A DNA stretch of 64,000 nt from Variovorax sp. OV329 (GTDB taxonomy: Bacteria; Pseudomonadota; Gammaproteobacteria; Burkholderiales; Burkholderiaceae_C): assembly GCF_900114785.1 (NCBI RefSeq), contig NZ_FOUG01000006.1, positions 124,001 to 188,000 on the forward strand, written 5' to 3'. The notes under the pieces were generated by a model. That model saw only the letters and a list, made by a program, of their open reading frames with translations, searched no databases and was not told the DNA's origin. Positions within the stretch are counted from its first letter, which is position 1; the number at the start of each line of letters is the position of its first letter. Made by a program: the position numbers and the translations under genes. Of this stretch, positions 26,629 through 34,490 are shown piece by piece.

Positions 26629-27036
26629 ATGAAGACCAAACACTTTCTCGAACTTGCAGACGTCAAGGCCGTTGCCGCCGCTGCCGAAGCCGAAGCCCTG
26701 AAGAACAACTGGGCCGTGACCATCGCCATCGCCGACGACGCGGGCAACCTGCTGTGGCTGCAGCGCCTGGATGGCGCCGCAGCGCTGTCCTCGCACATCG
26801 CACCGGCCAAGGCCCACACGGCCGCCATGGGCCGCCGCGAGAGCAAAGGCTACGAGGACATCGTCAACGGCGGCCGCACCGCCTTCCTCACCGTGCCCGC
26901 AGTGCAGGGCCTGCTCGAAGGCGGCGTGCCGATCGTCAAGGACGGACAGGTCATCGGCGCCGTGGGCGTGAGCGGCGTGAAGTCCAACGAGGATGCGCAG
27001 GTCGCCCGCGCAGGCATCGCCGCCCTCGGCCTCTGA
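26629..27036 (+). CDS. GlcG/HbpS-family protein (second copy)
   Basis: A 135-residue DUF336 protein: TIAIADDAGNLLWLQRLDGA, AKAHTAAMGRRESKGYED, and GGVPIVKDGQVIGAVGVSGVKSNEDAQVARAGIAAL. It retains the complete GAVGVSG segment. It is only distantly similar to the copy at 10581-11006. The ATG at 26629 is the first with family similarity. It stands alone between the BI-1-like gene and the iron island; role unknown, with haem or cofactor binding possible. Confidence 0.85.
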   Translation: MKTKHFLELADVKAVAAAAEAEALKNNWAVTIAIADDAGNLLWLQRLDGAAALSSHIAPAKAHTAAMGRRESKGYEDIVNGGRTAFLTVPAVQGLLEGGVPIVKDGQVIGAVGVSGVKSNEDAQVARAGIAALGL

Positions 27037-27054
27037 TCCTGCGAGCTCAACAAA

Positions 27055-27086
27055 AAAAGCCGCCGACCCTCGGGTCGGCGGCTTTT
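27055..27086. terminator. Bidirectional terminator between the GlcG-like gene and hemP
   Basis: 14-bp perfect stem AAAAGCCGCCGACC / GGTCGGCGGCTTTT with loop CTCG and T runs on both strands. Between it and the hemP stop (27214) about 125 nt hold nothing recognisable. Confidence 0.88.
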
Positions 27087-27213
27087 GTTTTGGGCAGTGT
27101 CGTGAGGAAAAAATGCTTGGCGGCGGCGAACCTTTGGCTAGCAAAAAACGACCCTTGGAGAAATGGCTTCCCCTCAAGTCGCCCCACGATGAAACCGGGG
27201 CAGCTGATCGGGC

Positions 27214-27423
27214 CTACTTGGTGAGGATCAGCTTGCCGAGCTTGGTGGCCTGCAGGCGGTAGAGCGAGCCGTTGTGCAGGATGCCCACCGTCTTGTTGCC
27301 CCGCAGGAGTTCGGTGCTCTCGACCAGCGTGACCGGGTGGTCAGCGGGCTCGTTCAAGGCCGAGGCGGCCACGGCGGGCATCGGACGATGGGTGGCGTTG
27401 AAGGAGCTGAGGTTGGTTTGCAT
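27214..27423 (-). CDS. hemP: Hemin uptake protein HemP
   Basis: A 69-residue protein whose C-terminal half (STELLRGNKTVGILHNGS, then LYRLQATKLGKLILTK) matches the HemP family, small proteins linked with haem and siderophore uptake in Burkholderiales. The ATG at 27423 lies 33 nt from a Fur box. It is downstream of exbD in the same orientation but has its own putative Fur-controlled promoter. Confidence 0.9.
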   Translation of the reverse strand: MQTNLSSFNATHRPMPAVAASALNEPADHPVTLVESTELLRGNKTVGILHNGSLYRLQATKLGKLILTK

Positions 27424-27455
27424 GAGACAGGCGAGCTTTTGCGGTGTCGATGTCT

Positions 27456-27475
27456 AAATGATAATGGTTCGCATT
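27456..27475. promoter_or_regulatory. Fur box upstream of hemP
   Basis: AAATGATAAT followed by GGTTCGCATT, close to the Burkholderiales Fur consensus (AAATGATAATNATTCGCATT by memory). It sits between exbD and hemP, so it should repress hemP under iron-replete conditions. Confidence 0.75.
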
Positions 27476-27521
27476 CAAAAGTCAATCGACCCGATGGAAA
27501 AAATGCGAAACAAGATGCCTC

Positions 27522-27938
27522 TCATTGCTGTGCCTTGGGCTCTGTGATGAAGCCGATCTTCTGGATGCCGGCTTCGCGCGCCTGCGACATCGCCTGGGCC
27601 ACGCGCTCGTAGCGCACTTCCTTGTCGCCGCGGATGTGCAGCTCGGGCTGGGGATCCTTGGCGGCCTCGGTGGCCAGGCGGGTGGCGAACTCGGCGTCGC
27701 TGACCTTCTGCTCGTTCCAGTAGTAGCTGCCGTCGGCGGCCACGCTGAACAGGATGTTGTCCGGCTTGGTCAATTCCCGCTCGCTGCTGGCGCGCGGCAG
27801 GTCGATGTTCACGGCGTGCTTCATCACCGGCACGGTAATGATGAAGATGATGAGCAGCACCAGCATGACGTCGACCAGCGGCGTCATGTTGATCTCGTTC
27901 ATCACGTCATCGGTTTCGTCTTGCGTCCCGAAAGCCAT
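27522..27938 (-). CDS. exbD: TonB-system energiser ExbD
   Basis: A 138-residue inner-membrane protein. It has a short cytoplasmic N-terminus (MAFGTQDETDDVMNEIN), one transmembrane helix MTPLVDVMLVLLIIFIITVP containing the essential Asp in the proton path, then a periplasmic domain. With ExbB it uses the proton-motive force to drive TonB. The start at 27938 is the first in-frame ATG with ExbD sequence, 5 nt after the exbB stop. Confidence 0.94.
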   Translation of the reverse strand: MAFGTQDETDDVMNEINMTPLVDVMLVLLIIFIITVPVMKHAVNIDLPRASSERELTKPDNILFSVAADGSYYWNEQKVSDAEFATRLATEAAKDPQPELHIRGDKEVRYERVAQAMSQAREAGIQKIGFITEPKAQQ

Positions 27939-27943
27939 GGCGA

Positions 27944-28657
27944 TCAGCCCTTCTTGAGCGCGACCACGGTGGACTCGCCGCCAGCCTGCACGCGGGCACC
28001 GGTCACGAAGTAGGCGTGCAGGTCGTGGGCGAAGCTGTTGAGCTTGGTCAGCACGAACTTGTTGCCGCGCACCAGCGCGTTGTAGCCCAGCACCGCGGGA
28101 ATAGCGACCGCCAGGCCCAGGGCCGTCATCACCAGCGCTTCGCCGATCGGGCCGGCCACCTTGTCGATGGTCGCCTGGCCGGCCGTGCCGATGCTCATCA
28201 GCGCGTGATAGATGCCCCACACCGTGCCGAACAGGCCGATGAAAGGCGCGGTGGAGCCCACCGAGGCCAGCACCGCCAGGCCGCTTTGCAGGCGGGCGGT
28301 GAACTCGTCGATGGTGTTGCGCAGCGACCGGGTCACCCAGTCGCTGACGTCGAGCGTGTCGTGCAGGTGGGCCTTGGTGTTGCGATGGTGCGCGGTGGCT
28401 TCACGGCCTTCCAGCGCCAGGGCGCGGAAGGGGTTGCCGTCGTCCTTGCCCAGCTTGGCCATGGCGGTGGCGAAGTCCTCGCTGTGCCAGAAGTCCGAAG
28501 AGCGGCGGGCCTGGCGCTTGTAGCGGATGACGTCGATGGCCTTGACCAGGATCACGATCCAGGAGGCGAGCGACATGCCCACGAGCAGGAGGGCGACCGC
28601 CTTGGTGACGAGATCGCCTTGCGCCCACAGGTGCATCAGGCCGAATTGGGTGTCCAT
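27944..28657 (-). CDS. exbB: TonB-system motor protein ExbB
   Basis: A 237-residue MotA/TolQ/ExbB protein with three transmembrane helices (about 17-40, 130-150 and 175-195). The family core is LASVGSTAPFIGLFGTVWGIYHAL plus GPIGEALVMTALGLAVAIPAVLGYN. It forms the pentameric proton channel around ExbD. Operon order is tonB-exbB-exbD with gaps of 17 and 5 nt. Confidence 0.95.
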   Translation of the reverse strand: MDTQFGLMHLWAQGDLVTKAVALLLVGMSLASWIVILVKAIDVIRYKRQARRSSDFWHSEDFATAMAKLGKDDGNPFRALALEGREATAHHRNTKAHLHDTLDVSDWVTRSLRNTIDEFTARLQSGLAVLASVGSTAPFIGLFGTVWGIYHALMSIGTAGQATIDKVAGPIGEALVMTALGLAVAIPAVLGYNALVRGNKFVLTKLNSFAHDLHAYFVTGARVQAGGESTVVALKKG

Positions 28658-28674
28658 ATGAAGCTACTCCGAAG

Positions 28675-29364
28675 CTAGTTTGAAAGTCTGAAATTGATGG
28701 GGGCCCTGAACATGTACAGCGTCGACTCGTCGGCGCCAGGGCGACGAATCGGCGTGACACGCGACCCCATGACCGCGTCGCGCGCAGCCTGATCGAGGCG
28801 GTCAAACCCGCTCGATTTGTGGATTTCCGCCTTCTTCGGTACACCCTCGGCGTTGAAGTAGACCTCGATGATCACCGTGCCCGACTCGCCCATCCGCTTG
28901 CTCATTGCTGGGAAGGTCAAATGCGGTTCGCGGATGTAGCGCACGTCGCTCTCACCGACTTCAACAACCTTGGGCGCGGGCGGCGCCGGCGGCGGAGCCG
29001 GTGGCGCGGGAGGCGCCGGCGGCGCCAGGGGCGGCGCGGGCGGCTGGGGCTCGACCACGCCCACCGGGGCGGCCGGCGCCGGCCTGGGGTCGCGGATGGC
29101 CTGGGGCTTCGGCGGCGGCGGTGCCTTGACCACTTCCTTCTTGGGCTGCGGTGGGGGCGGGGGAGGGGGCGGAGGCGGCTCGACCGGCTTGGGCGGGTCG
29201 ATGAACTGGGTCATGATGACCGTGGGCACCACCACCTCGGCGGCCCGCCGCAGCAGGCCCGCCTGCAGGGCCCAGAGGGCGGCCGCGTGGAAGAGCACCA
29301 CGCCACCGGCGATCACTGCAGTTCGCGAGAGCCCGGACGGCGACGATTGAAAGCGGTCAGACAC
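28675..29364 (-). CDS. tonB: Energy-transducing protein TonB
   Basis: A 229-residue protein. It has an N-terminal anchor (TAVIAGGVVLFHAAALWALQ), a very Pro-rich periplasmic spacer (residues about 55-140, with PPKPVEPPPPPP and PPAPPAPPAP) and a C-terminal TonB domain (YIREPHLTFPAMSKRMGESG, VIIEVYFNAEG). It carries force to outer-membrane receptors such as the Fiu-type receptor in this island. The start is GTG at 29364. It lies 101 nt downstream of bfd. Confidence 0.95.
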   Translation of the reverse strand: MSDRFQSSPSGLSRTAVIAGGVVLFHAAALWALQAGLLRRAAEVVVPTVIMTQFIDPPKPVEPPPPPPPPPPQPKKEVVKAPPPPKPQAIRDPRPAPAAPVGVVEPQPPAPPLAPPAPPAPPAPPPAPPAPKVVEVGESDVRYIREPHLTFPAMSKRMGESGTVIIEVYFNAEGVPKKAEIHKSSGFDRLDQAARDAVMGSRVTPIRRPGADESTLYMFRAPINFRLSN

Positions 29365-29424
29365 GATGAACCATATGACTAGACGCGGCCACGCAAGGTG
29401 CCCGCCAGCGGCCCATGCAGGCCA

Positions 29425-29496
29425 CTATTTATGAAAGATCCACCAAGCCGATCCGAGGACCAGGATCAGGCTGCAGACGACAGCGACGAGTGCCAT
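29425..29496 (-). CDS. Putative single-helix micro-protein
   Basis: A 23-codon frame encoding MALVAVVCSLILVLGSAWWI plus a short basic end (FHK), which would be a single membrane helix. It overlaps the 3' end of bfd by 31 nt and precedes tonB by about 60 nt. A weak GGAAAG lies upstream. It could equally be a chance frame; no family recognised. Confidence 0.25.
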   Translation of the reverse strand: MALVAVVCSLILVLGSAWWIFHK

Positions 29497-29735
29497 GCCC
29501 GGCTTTCCGTGATGGAGCTGGCGAGCTGGACGACAACCGGGCTGGCATCGCAATGCAGGGCAGCGACCGGATGCGACGCGCTGCACTGGGCAACGACGTC
29601 CCGCGCACAACCTTCGCATTGGCCGCACTGGGTGGCGACGCCAAGTTCGAGCTGGACTTCGTCGAAGCTCATACCCGCACGCGCGTGACGCGCGATCTCG
29701 CGGTCAGAAATTCGACGGCACACACAGACGATCAT
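29466..29735 (-). CDS. bfd: Bacterioferritin-associated ferredoxin
   Basis: An 89-residue [2Fe-2S] protein with ligands C4 and C6 (MIVCVCRRIS) and C37 and C40 (QCGQCEGCARD), the Bfd arrangement. Bfd reduces the bacterioferritin core to release iron under starvation. The last 35 residues are Ser/Ala-rich and less conserved. A Fur-like dyad lies 50 nt upstream. tonB-exbB-exbD follow in the same direction and may be co-transcribed. The bfr gene is 8 kb away. Confidence 0.88.
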   Translation of the reverse strand: MIVCVCRRISDREIARHARAGMSFDEVQLELGVATQCGQCEGCARDVVAQCSASHPVAALHCDASPVVVQLASSITESRAWHSSLSSAA

Positions 29736-29784
29736 GGCAAGAAGAGCGAGGACTGGCTGGCTGTTGATGGTGTGCCACGATTAT

Positions 29785-29805
29785 AAATACGAATTCCTCG
29801 CATTT
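29785..29805. promoter_or_regulatory. Fur-like dyad upstream of bfd
   Basis: Inverted repeat AAATACGA-N5-TCGCATTT (7 of 8 positions symmetric), closely related in sequence to the hemP and receptor Fur boxes. It lies between the PiuC-like gene and bfd. Confidence 0.65.
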
Positions 29806-29858
29806 GCAATAACTATGGAGTCGACGGGGCCGCCCTCGCCCCTGGTTCCTGCGCCGCC

Positions 29859-30539
29859 CTAGATTTCGCTCCACATTCGCAGCAGGTTGTGATAGTGGCT
29901 GGTGAGCGCCACGGCTTCCTCGCTTTCCCCCGCGCGGGCGCGCAGCTTCAGGATGGTCTGGTCCAGATCGAAGAGCATGCGCCGCTTCTCGTCGTTTCGA
30001 ACCATGCTCTGCAGCCAGAAGAAGGAGCAGATGCGGGCGCCGCGGGTCACCGGCTTCACCCGGTGCAGGCTGCTGGACGGGTAGAGGATCAGGTCGCCGG
30101 CCGGCAGCTTCACCTCGTGGGTGCCGTAGGTGTCGACCACCTCGAGTTCGCCGCCCTCGTAGTCCTCGGGGTTGCACAGGAAGAGGGTGCACGACAGGTC
30201 GGTGCGCAGCCGCTCGCCGGTGCCGGGCACCGAGCGGATCGAGCCGTCCACGTGCAGGCCGTAGTGCTCGCCGCCCTCGTAGCGGTTGAAAAGGGGCGGA
30301 ACGAAGCGCAGGGGCAGGGCGGCGGAGAAGAACAGCGCGCTCTGCAGCACGGCCGCCTGGATGCCCTTGGCCAGCTCCCGGCCGACGGGCGAGTGCTCGG
30401 GCAGCTGCCGGTTGCGCTTGACCTGTGCGCCCTGGGGTCCGACGGTTTCCCGCCCGTCCACCCAGTCGGCCGAATCGAGGGCGGCGCGCACTTCGCGCAC
30501 CTGGGCGGCGTTCAGTACGCCGGGAACATGCAGCATCAT
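29859..30539 (-). CDS. piuC: PKHD-type Fe(II)/2-oxoglutarate hydroxylase (PiuC/YbiX)
   Basis: A 226-residue dioxygenase. The facial triad is H96 and D98 (YGLHVDGS) with H159 (SSLHRV), and R169 (TRGAR) would hold 2-oxoglutarate. In E. coli ybiX sits beside fiu, and in Pseudomonas piuC sits beside piuA; here the gene is beside a Fiu-type receptor. The natural substrate of PiuC is not established. A double Met opens the frame; 30539 fits the family. Confidence 0.92.
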   Translation of the reverse strand: MMLHVPGVLNAAQVREVRAALDSADWVDGRETVGPQGAQVKRNRQLPEHSPVGRELAKGIQAAVLQSALFFSAALPLRFVPPLFNRYEGGEHYGLHVDGSIRSVPGTGERLRTDLSCTLFLCNPEDYEGGELEVVDTYGTHEVKLPAGDLILYPSSSLHRVKPVTRGARICSFFWLQSMVRNDEKRRMLFDLDQTILKLRARAGESEEAVALTSHYHNLLRMWSEI

Positions 30540-30561
30540 TTCTTGCCTGCCTCTCCAAATG

Positions 30562-30589
30562 GAAACGCCCCGGCCTAGGGGCCAGGGCG
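30562..30589 (-). terminator. Possible terminator of the Fiu-type receptor gene
   Basis: A 10-bp GC-rich stem around CGCCC...GGGCG followed on the minus strand by GTTTCC, a short U run. A second perfect GC hairpin (GGCGGGCCC / GGGCCCGCC, 30605-30624) precedes it without a U tract. Weak U run lowers confidence. Confidence 0.35.
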
Positions 30590-30635
30590 CAGGTTCACGC
30601 TCCGGGCGGGCCCGAGGGCCCGCCGCCGGTCTTCA

Positions 30636-32906
30636 TCAGAAGTAGAAGTTGGCGGTCACGCGGGCCGAGCGGGGAACGCCCGGCACGTAACGATAGCCGC
30701 TCTTGTTGATGGCCGCGACGTATTCCTTGTCGAACAGGTTGTAGACGTTCAGCTGCAGCTCGAAGTTCTTGTTCACGCGCCAGGAGGCCATGGCGTCGAA
30801 CACCCAGTAGTCCTCGATGGTGGTCGGCGTGCCGATGGCGCCGTCGGTGCCGCGGTGCAGCTCGCCCACGTAGCGGGCGCCGCCGCCCAGCAGGATGTTG
30901 TAGGGCAGCTGGTAGGTGCTCCACAGGCTGAAGGCGTTCTTGGGCGTGTAGGCGATCACGCTGCTGCCGTCCTGGGTGACGGTGGGGCCGCTGACGATCT
31001 TGGTGTCCATCGTCGTGAAGCCGGCGCTCACGCCCCAGCGGTCGGTGATGGCACCGGCGGCCGAGAGCTCGATGCCCTGCACGCGCTTCTTCCCGCCCTG
31101 GATGAACTGCAGCGAGTTTTCCGGATTGGGAATGACCTCGTTCTCGATGTCGGTGCGGTACAGCGCGGCCGCCAGGCCCAGCTTCTTGTCCAGCACGTCC
31201 CACTTGGTGCCCACTTCGGCCGTCTTGGTCTCCTGCGGGTCGAAGTCGGTGCGGTTGGCGCTGTTGCCGGTGGCGGCCAACTGGAAGTTGAGGCCGCCCG
31301 GCGGCTGGGCGGAGGTGCCGTAGGACACGTAGATGCTGCCGTTTTCCGCCGGCTTGTAGATCAGGCCCAGCTGCCCGGACCACATGTCGCCCGAGGTGCT
31401 CAGCGAGGTGGCCGTGATCGGGCCGGTACCGGTGCGGGTCGTGCCGTTGTAATCGGTGCTGTAGTGGTCATAGCGCACGCCGGCGTTGATGAGCCAGTTG
31501 GGCGTCAGCGTGACGGTGTCGAAGACATACACGCCCACCGTGTCCGTGGTGCCCTTGTTGCCGGTGCCGTTGTGGACGCGGTTGAACGGCGTGATGTTCG
31601 GGTTGGGCGCGTACAGGTTGGCCGGTGCCAGCGCGACCACGCCGGCGAAGCCCGCGGCGTAGAAGAGGTTGGCGCTCTGCTCTTCACGCGTCAGTTCCAG
31701 GCCGGTGCTCAGCGAGTGCTTCACCGAGCCGGTGTCGAACTTCGCCGTGAGGTTGGTCTGGTTGCTGATGATCTTGTTTTCCTGGTCCTTGTTGGTCGGG
31801 TTGCTGCGCGCAATGGTCCAGGTCGACAGGTCGTTCGGGTTGGGCGTGCGCAGGTTGGCCGAGCTGCCCATGAAGGCGGTCAGGTAGTAGTCCTGCGAGG
31901 TCTCGCCCCAGCGCGTGATGTTGCGCAGGGTCATGTTCGGGCTGATGTCGTGCTCGACGCGCGCGGTCAGCATGTCGCCCTTCACGTTGTCGAAGTCCGA
32001 CGAGGTGCCGTAGAAATTGCGCGAGCGCACCATGGGCGCGCTGGTGATGAACTGGCGCGTCGGATCGGGCGTCGTGTAGCCCGGGAGGCCGATGGTGGGC
32101 ACGCCACCGTCCGGCACGTTGTTCTGGTCCATGTGCAGGTAGTCCAGGATGACGCGCGTGGGCGAGTTCAGGCCGAAGGCCAGCGAGCCGGCAAAGCCCC
32201 AGCGGTCGGTCTTGACCTCGTCCCGCGCGGCTGTGCCGGAATCTTCCTTGAACGCGTTGATCCGCAGGGCCGTGCCCGAGCCGTCCGCGCCGCTGATGAC
32301 CTTGTTCCAGTCCACGGTGGCGCGCTTGTAGCTGCCGCTGCCGAAGCCCACCGAGCCGCTGAGCGAGTCCTGCAGCGTCGGCTTCTTGCTGATCATGTTG
32401 ATGTAGCCGCCGGGCGAGGTGCGGCCCACGTCGGTACCGCTGGAGCCCTTCACCACCTCGACCGATTCGATGTTGAACACGTCGCGCGAAAAGGAACCTA
32501 CGTCGCGCACGCCGTCCACGAAGATGCTGCCCGACACGTCGAAGCCGCGCATGAAGATCGCATCGCCGGTGTTGGTGTTGCCGTTCTCGCCGAGGAAGAA
32601 GGTGCTGACGCCGGGGGAGTTACGTAGCGCTTCGGTCAGCGTGGTGGCGGCCTGCTCGCGGATGACCTGCTCAGGCACCACCTGGATGGTCTTGGGCGTG
32701 TCGACCAGGGGCGCGGTGAACTTGGGATTGGACGATTCTTCCGTCCGGTACTCCGAGCTGGCGCCTTCGACGCGGACTTCCTTGAGGGTGCTGTTGGTCT
32801 GTGCGGCCACCGGCAGGCTGAGTGCGACCAGTGTGGCGGCGGCTGCGGTGGACAGGGGCGTGCGCGCGGGCACGGCCGCGTGCTTGCGACTCTTGATGTA
32901 AGCCAT
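30636..32906 (-). CDS. fiu: TonB-dependent catecholate siderophore receptor (Fiu/PiuA type)
   Basis: A 756-residue outer-membrane receptor. It has a signal peptide (cleavage near LPVAAQ), a plug domain (PKTIQVVPEQVIREQAATTLTEALRN; GENGNTNTGDAIFMRGFD; GRTSPGGYINMISKKP) and a 22-strand barrel ending in the outer-membrane signature Phe (RVTANFYF). The GENGN and SIFVDGVRDVG segments are strongly like E. coli Fiu. It should import Fe(III)-catecholates. The ATG at 32906 precedes an obvious signal peptide. A double Fur site lies upstream and the PiuC-type gene follows. Confidence 0.93.
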   Translation of the reverse strand: MAYIKSRKHAAVPARTPLSTAAAATLVALSLPVAAQTNSTLKEVRVEGASSEYRTEESSNPKFTAPLVDTPKTIQVVPEQVIREQAATTLTEALRNSPGVSTFFLGENGNTNTGDAIFMRGFDVSGSIFVDGVRDVGSFSRDVFNIESVEVVKGSSGTDVGRTSPGGYINMISKKPTLQDSLSGSVGFGSGSYKRATVDWNKVISGADGSGTALRINAFKEDSGTAARDEVKTDRWGFAGSLAFGLNSPTRVILDYLHMDQNNVPDGGVPTIGLPGYTTPDPTRQFITSAPMVRSRNFYGTSSDFDNVKGDMLTARVEHDISPNMTLRNITRWGETSQDYYLTAFMGSSANLRTPNPNDLSTWTIARSNPTNKDQENKIISNQTNLTAKFDTGSVKHSLSTGLELTREEQSANLFYAAGFAGVVALAPANLYAPNPNITPFNRVHNGTGNKGTTDTVGVYVFDTVTLTPNWLINAGVRYDHYSTDYNGTTRTGTGPITATSLSTSGDMWSGQLGLIYKPAENGSIYVSYGTSAQPPGGLNFQLAATGNSANRTDFDPQETKTAEVGTKWDVLDKKLGLAAALYRTDIENEVIPNPENSLQFIQGGKKRVQGIELSAAGAITDRWGVSAGFTTMDTKIVSGPTVTQDGSSVIAYTPKNAFSLWSTYQLPYNILLGGGARYVGELHRGTDGAIGTPTTIEDYWVFDAMASWRVNKNFELQLNVYNLFDKEYVAAINKSGYRYVPGVPRSARVTANFYF

Positions 32907-33028
32907 GAAAAAGCTCTCCGAAATGAAGCGGGGGAAACGAGAGCTCGTCTGGCGTGTCAAGCAGGCACAAGGCACCCCGACTGGCGCGGGGTGCGCATGA
33001 TGGACTGGCTGGTGAGCTGGGTCGCAGC

Positions 33029-33063
33029 AAATGCGAACTCATCAAATGATAATCACTCGCAAT
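33029..33063. promoter_or_regulatory. Tandem Fur boxes upstream of the Fiu-type receptor
   Basis: Two abutting Fur-like sites: AAATGCGAACTCATCAAAT (33029-33047) and AAATGATAATCACTCGCAAT (33044-33063). They lie 120-160 nt from the receptor start in the gap after the flavoreductase gene. Confidence 0.75.
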
Positions 33064-33134
33064 AACGAATGGTTACCTAAGTTCGAGGAACTTTGGTTTT
33101 CGTGGCGCCTCGGCAACGATTTGGACATGCTTGT

Positions 33135-34490
33135 TCAGTAAACGTCGCGCCGATACCGACCCTGGGCATTCAGCTCGGCAACCGCCGCGTCACCAGCGAT
33201 CTGCCGCAGCGCCGCGTCCACGCCGCTGCCCATGCCCTGCAGGCTGCCGCAAACGTAGAGGGCCGCGCCGCGTGCCAGCCAGGCCATCAGTTCCTCGCTG
33301 GCCTGGAGAAGTTGATGCTGTACGTAGCGACGCTCGGGCTGGTCCCTCGAGAACACGAGTTCCAGGCGCTCGAGCACGCCGTCCCGCTCCCATCGCGCCA
33401 GTTCGGCGTGGCAGGGCCGGTCCCATTGGGAATGCCGCTCCCCGTAGAGGAGCCAGTTGTCGTGCCGTCCTTGCCGGGCCCGCTCGCGAAGATGTGCCCG
33501 CAGGCCTGCCAGGCCACTGCCGTTGCCCACCAGGATCAGGGGCCGCTGGGCGTTGTCGCCCAGCCGGAAGTTGGTGTGCGGGCGGATGCGCATCGGCAGG
33601 CTGCCGCCCACCGGCAGGGTCTGGGTCAGCAGGCCCGAAGCGGCACCCAGCCGGCCGTCGGGGTGGCGCTCCTGGCGTACCAGGAGCTGCAGTTCGCCGT
33701 CCTGCGGAATCGATGCGATGGAATAGTCGCGTGGCCGCGCGGGATCGCCCGGGACCGTCAGTTGCACGAGGTCGCCGGCCTGCCATTCCGGGAGTTCGCC
33801 TTGCGCGGGAACCAGGGCCACGTGAAAGAGCGGGGCACCCTGGCTGCTGGGGTTGAGCTGTTCGCGTGCGAGCAGGCGCCAGGCGATCGCGGCATCGTCA
33901 GCCTGCGAAGTCGCGCGCTGGCCGCCGATGCGGTGGCGCCAGGTGTCCAGGGCGGCCGTGTCTGCGTTGTCTGCCTCCAGGCATTCGTTCTCCTGCTTCG
34001 CGCCGGTGCTTCGCAGCCAGGCGTCGAGCCGGCGGCCGAAGCCGCAGAAGTGCGTGTACTGCCGATCGCCCAGCGCCAGCACCGAGAAGCGCAGATCCGG
34101 CAGGGAGGCTGCCGTGGACATCACGCGTTCGTCGAACACGCTGGCACCATCGGGCGCATCGCCTTCGCCGTAGGTGCTGGCAACGAAGAGGGCGCGCTGC
34201 GCCGATTGCAGTTCGGGCGAAGTGATCTCGTTGAGCGAGCACACGCGCACCGGCTCGCCTTGCGCCTTCAGCCATCCGGCCGTCTGCCAGGCCAGGGCTT
34301 CCGCCTGGCCGGTCTGGCTGCCGTAGAGCACCAGGGTGGGCGCTCGTTCACCGGTGCCTGCGAGCGCTGCCGCGCGTTCGGCAGTCTGCGCGGCTCGGCG
34401 GGACTCGCGGCGAAAGGTGCCCACGCACAGGCCCGCGTAGGCGAGCAGGGTGGCGGCCGCGCCGGCCGCGCGCCAGGCCAGTTCGCTCAT
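33135..34490 (-). CDS. Membrane-anchored CysJ-like NADPH flavoreductase
   Basis: A 451-residue diflavin reductase. It has an N-terminal transmembrane helix (AAGAAATLLAYAGLCVGTF), a flavodoxin/FMN domain (VLYGSQTGQAEALAWQ), an FAD domain (PRDYSIASIP) and an NADPH-binding domain (LVGNGSGLAGLRAHL) with a terminal aromatic residue (RRDVY). This is the plan of sulfite-reductase flavoprotein, but with a membrane anchor and no CysI nearby. Clustered with ApbE, PepSY and DUF2271 genes, it is more likely to feed electrons to a membrane chain. The start overlaps the apbE stop by 4 nt. Confidence 0.87.
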   Translation of the reverse strand: MSELAWRAAGAAATLLAYAGLCVGTFRRESRRAAQTAERAAALAGTGERAPTLVLYGSQTGQAEALAWQTAGWLKAQGEPVRVCSLNEITSPELQSAQRALFVASTYGEGDAPDGASVFDERVMSTAASLPDLRFSVLALGDRQYTHFCGFGRRLDAWLRSTGAKQENECLEADNADTAALDTWRHRIGGQRATSQADDAAIAWRLLAREQLNPSSQGAPLFHVALVPAQGELPEWQAGDLVQLTVPGDPARPRDYSIASIPQDGELQLLVRQERHPDGRLGAASGLLTQTLPVGGSLPMRIRPHTNFRLGDNAQRPLILVGNGSGLAGLRAHLRERARQGRHDNWLLYGERHSQWDRPCHAELARWERDGVLERLELVFSRDQPERRYVQHQLLQASEELMAWLARGAALYVCGSLQGMGSGVDAALRQIAGDAAVAELNAQGRYRRDVY

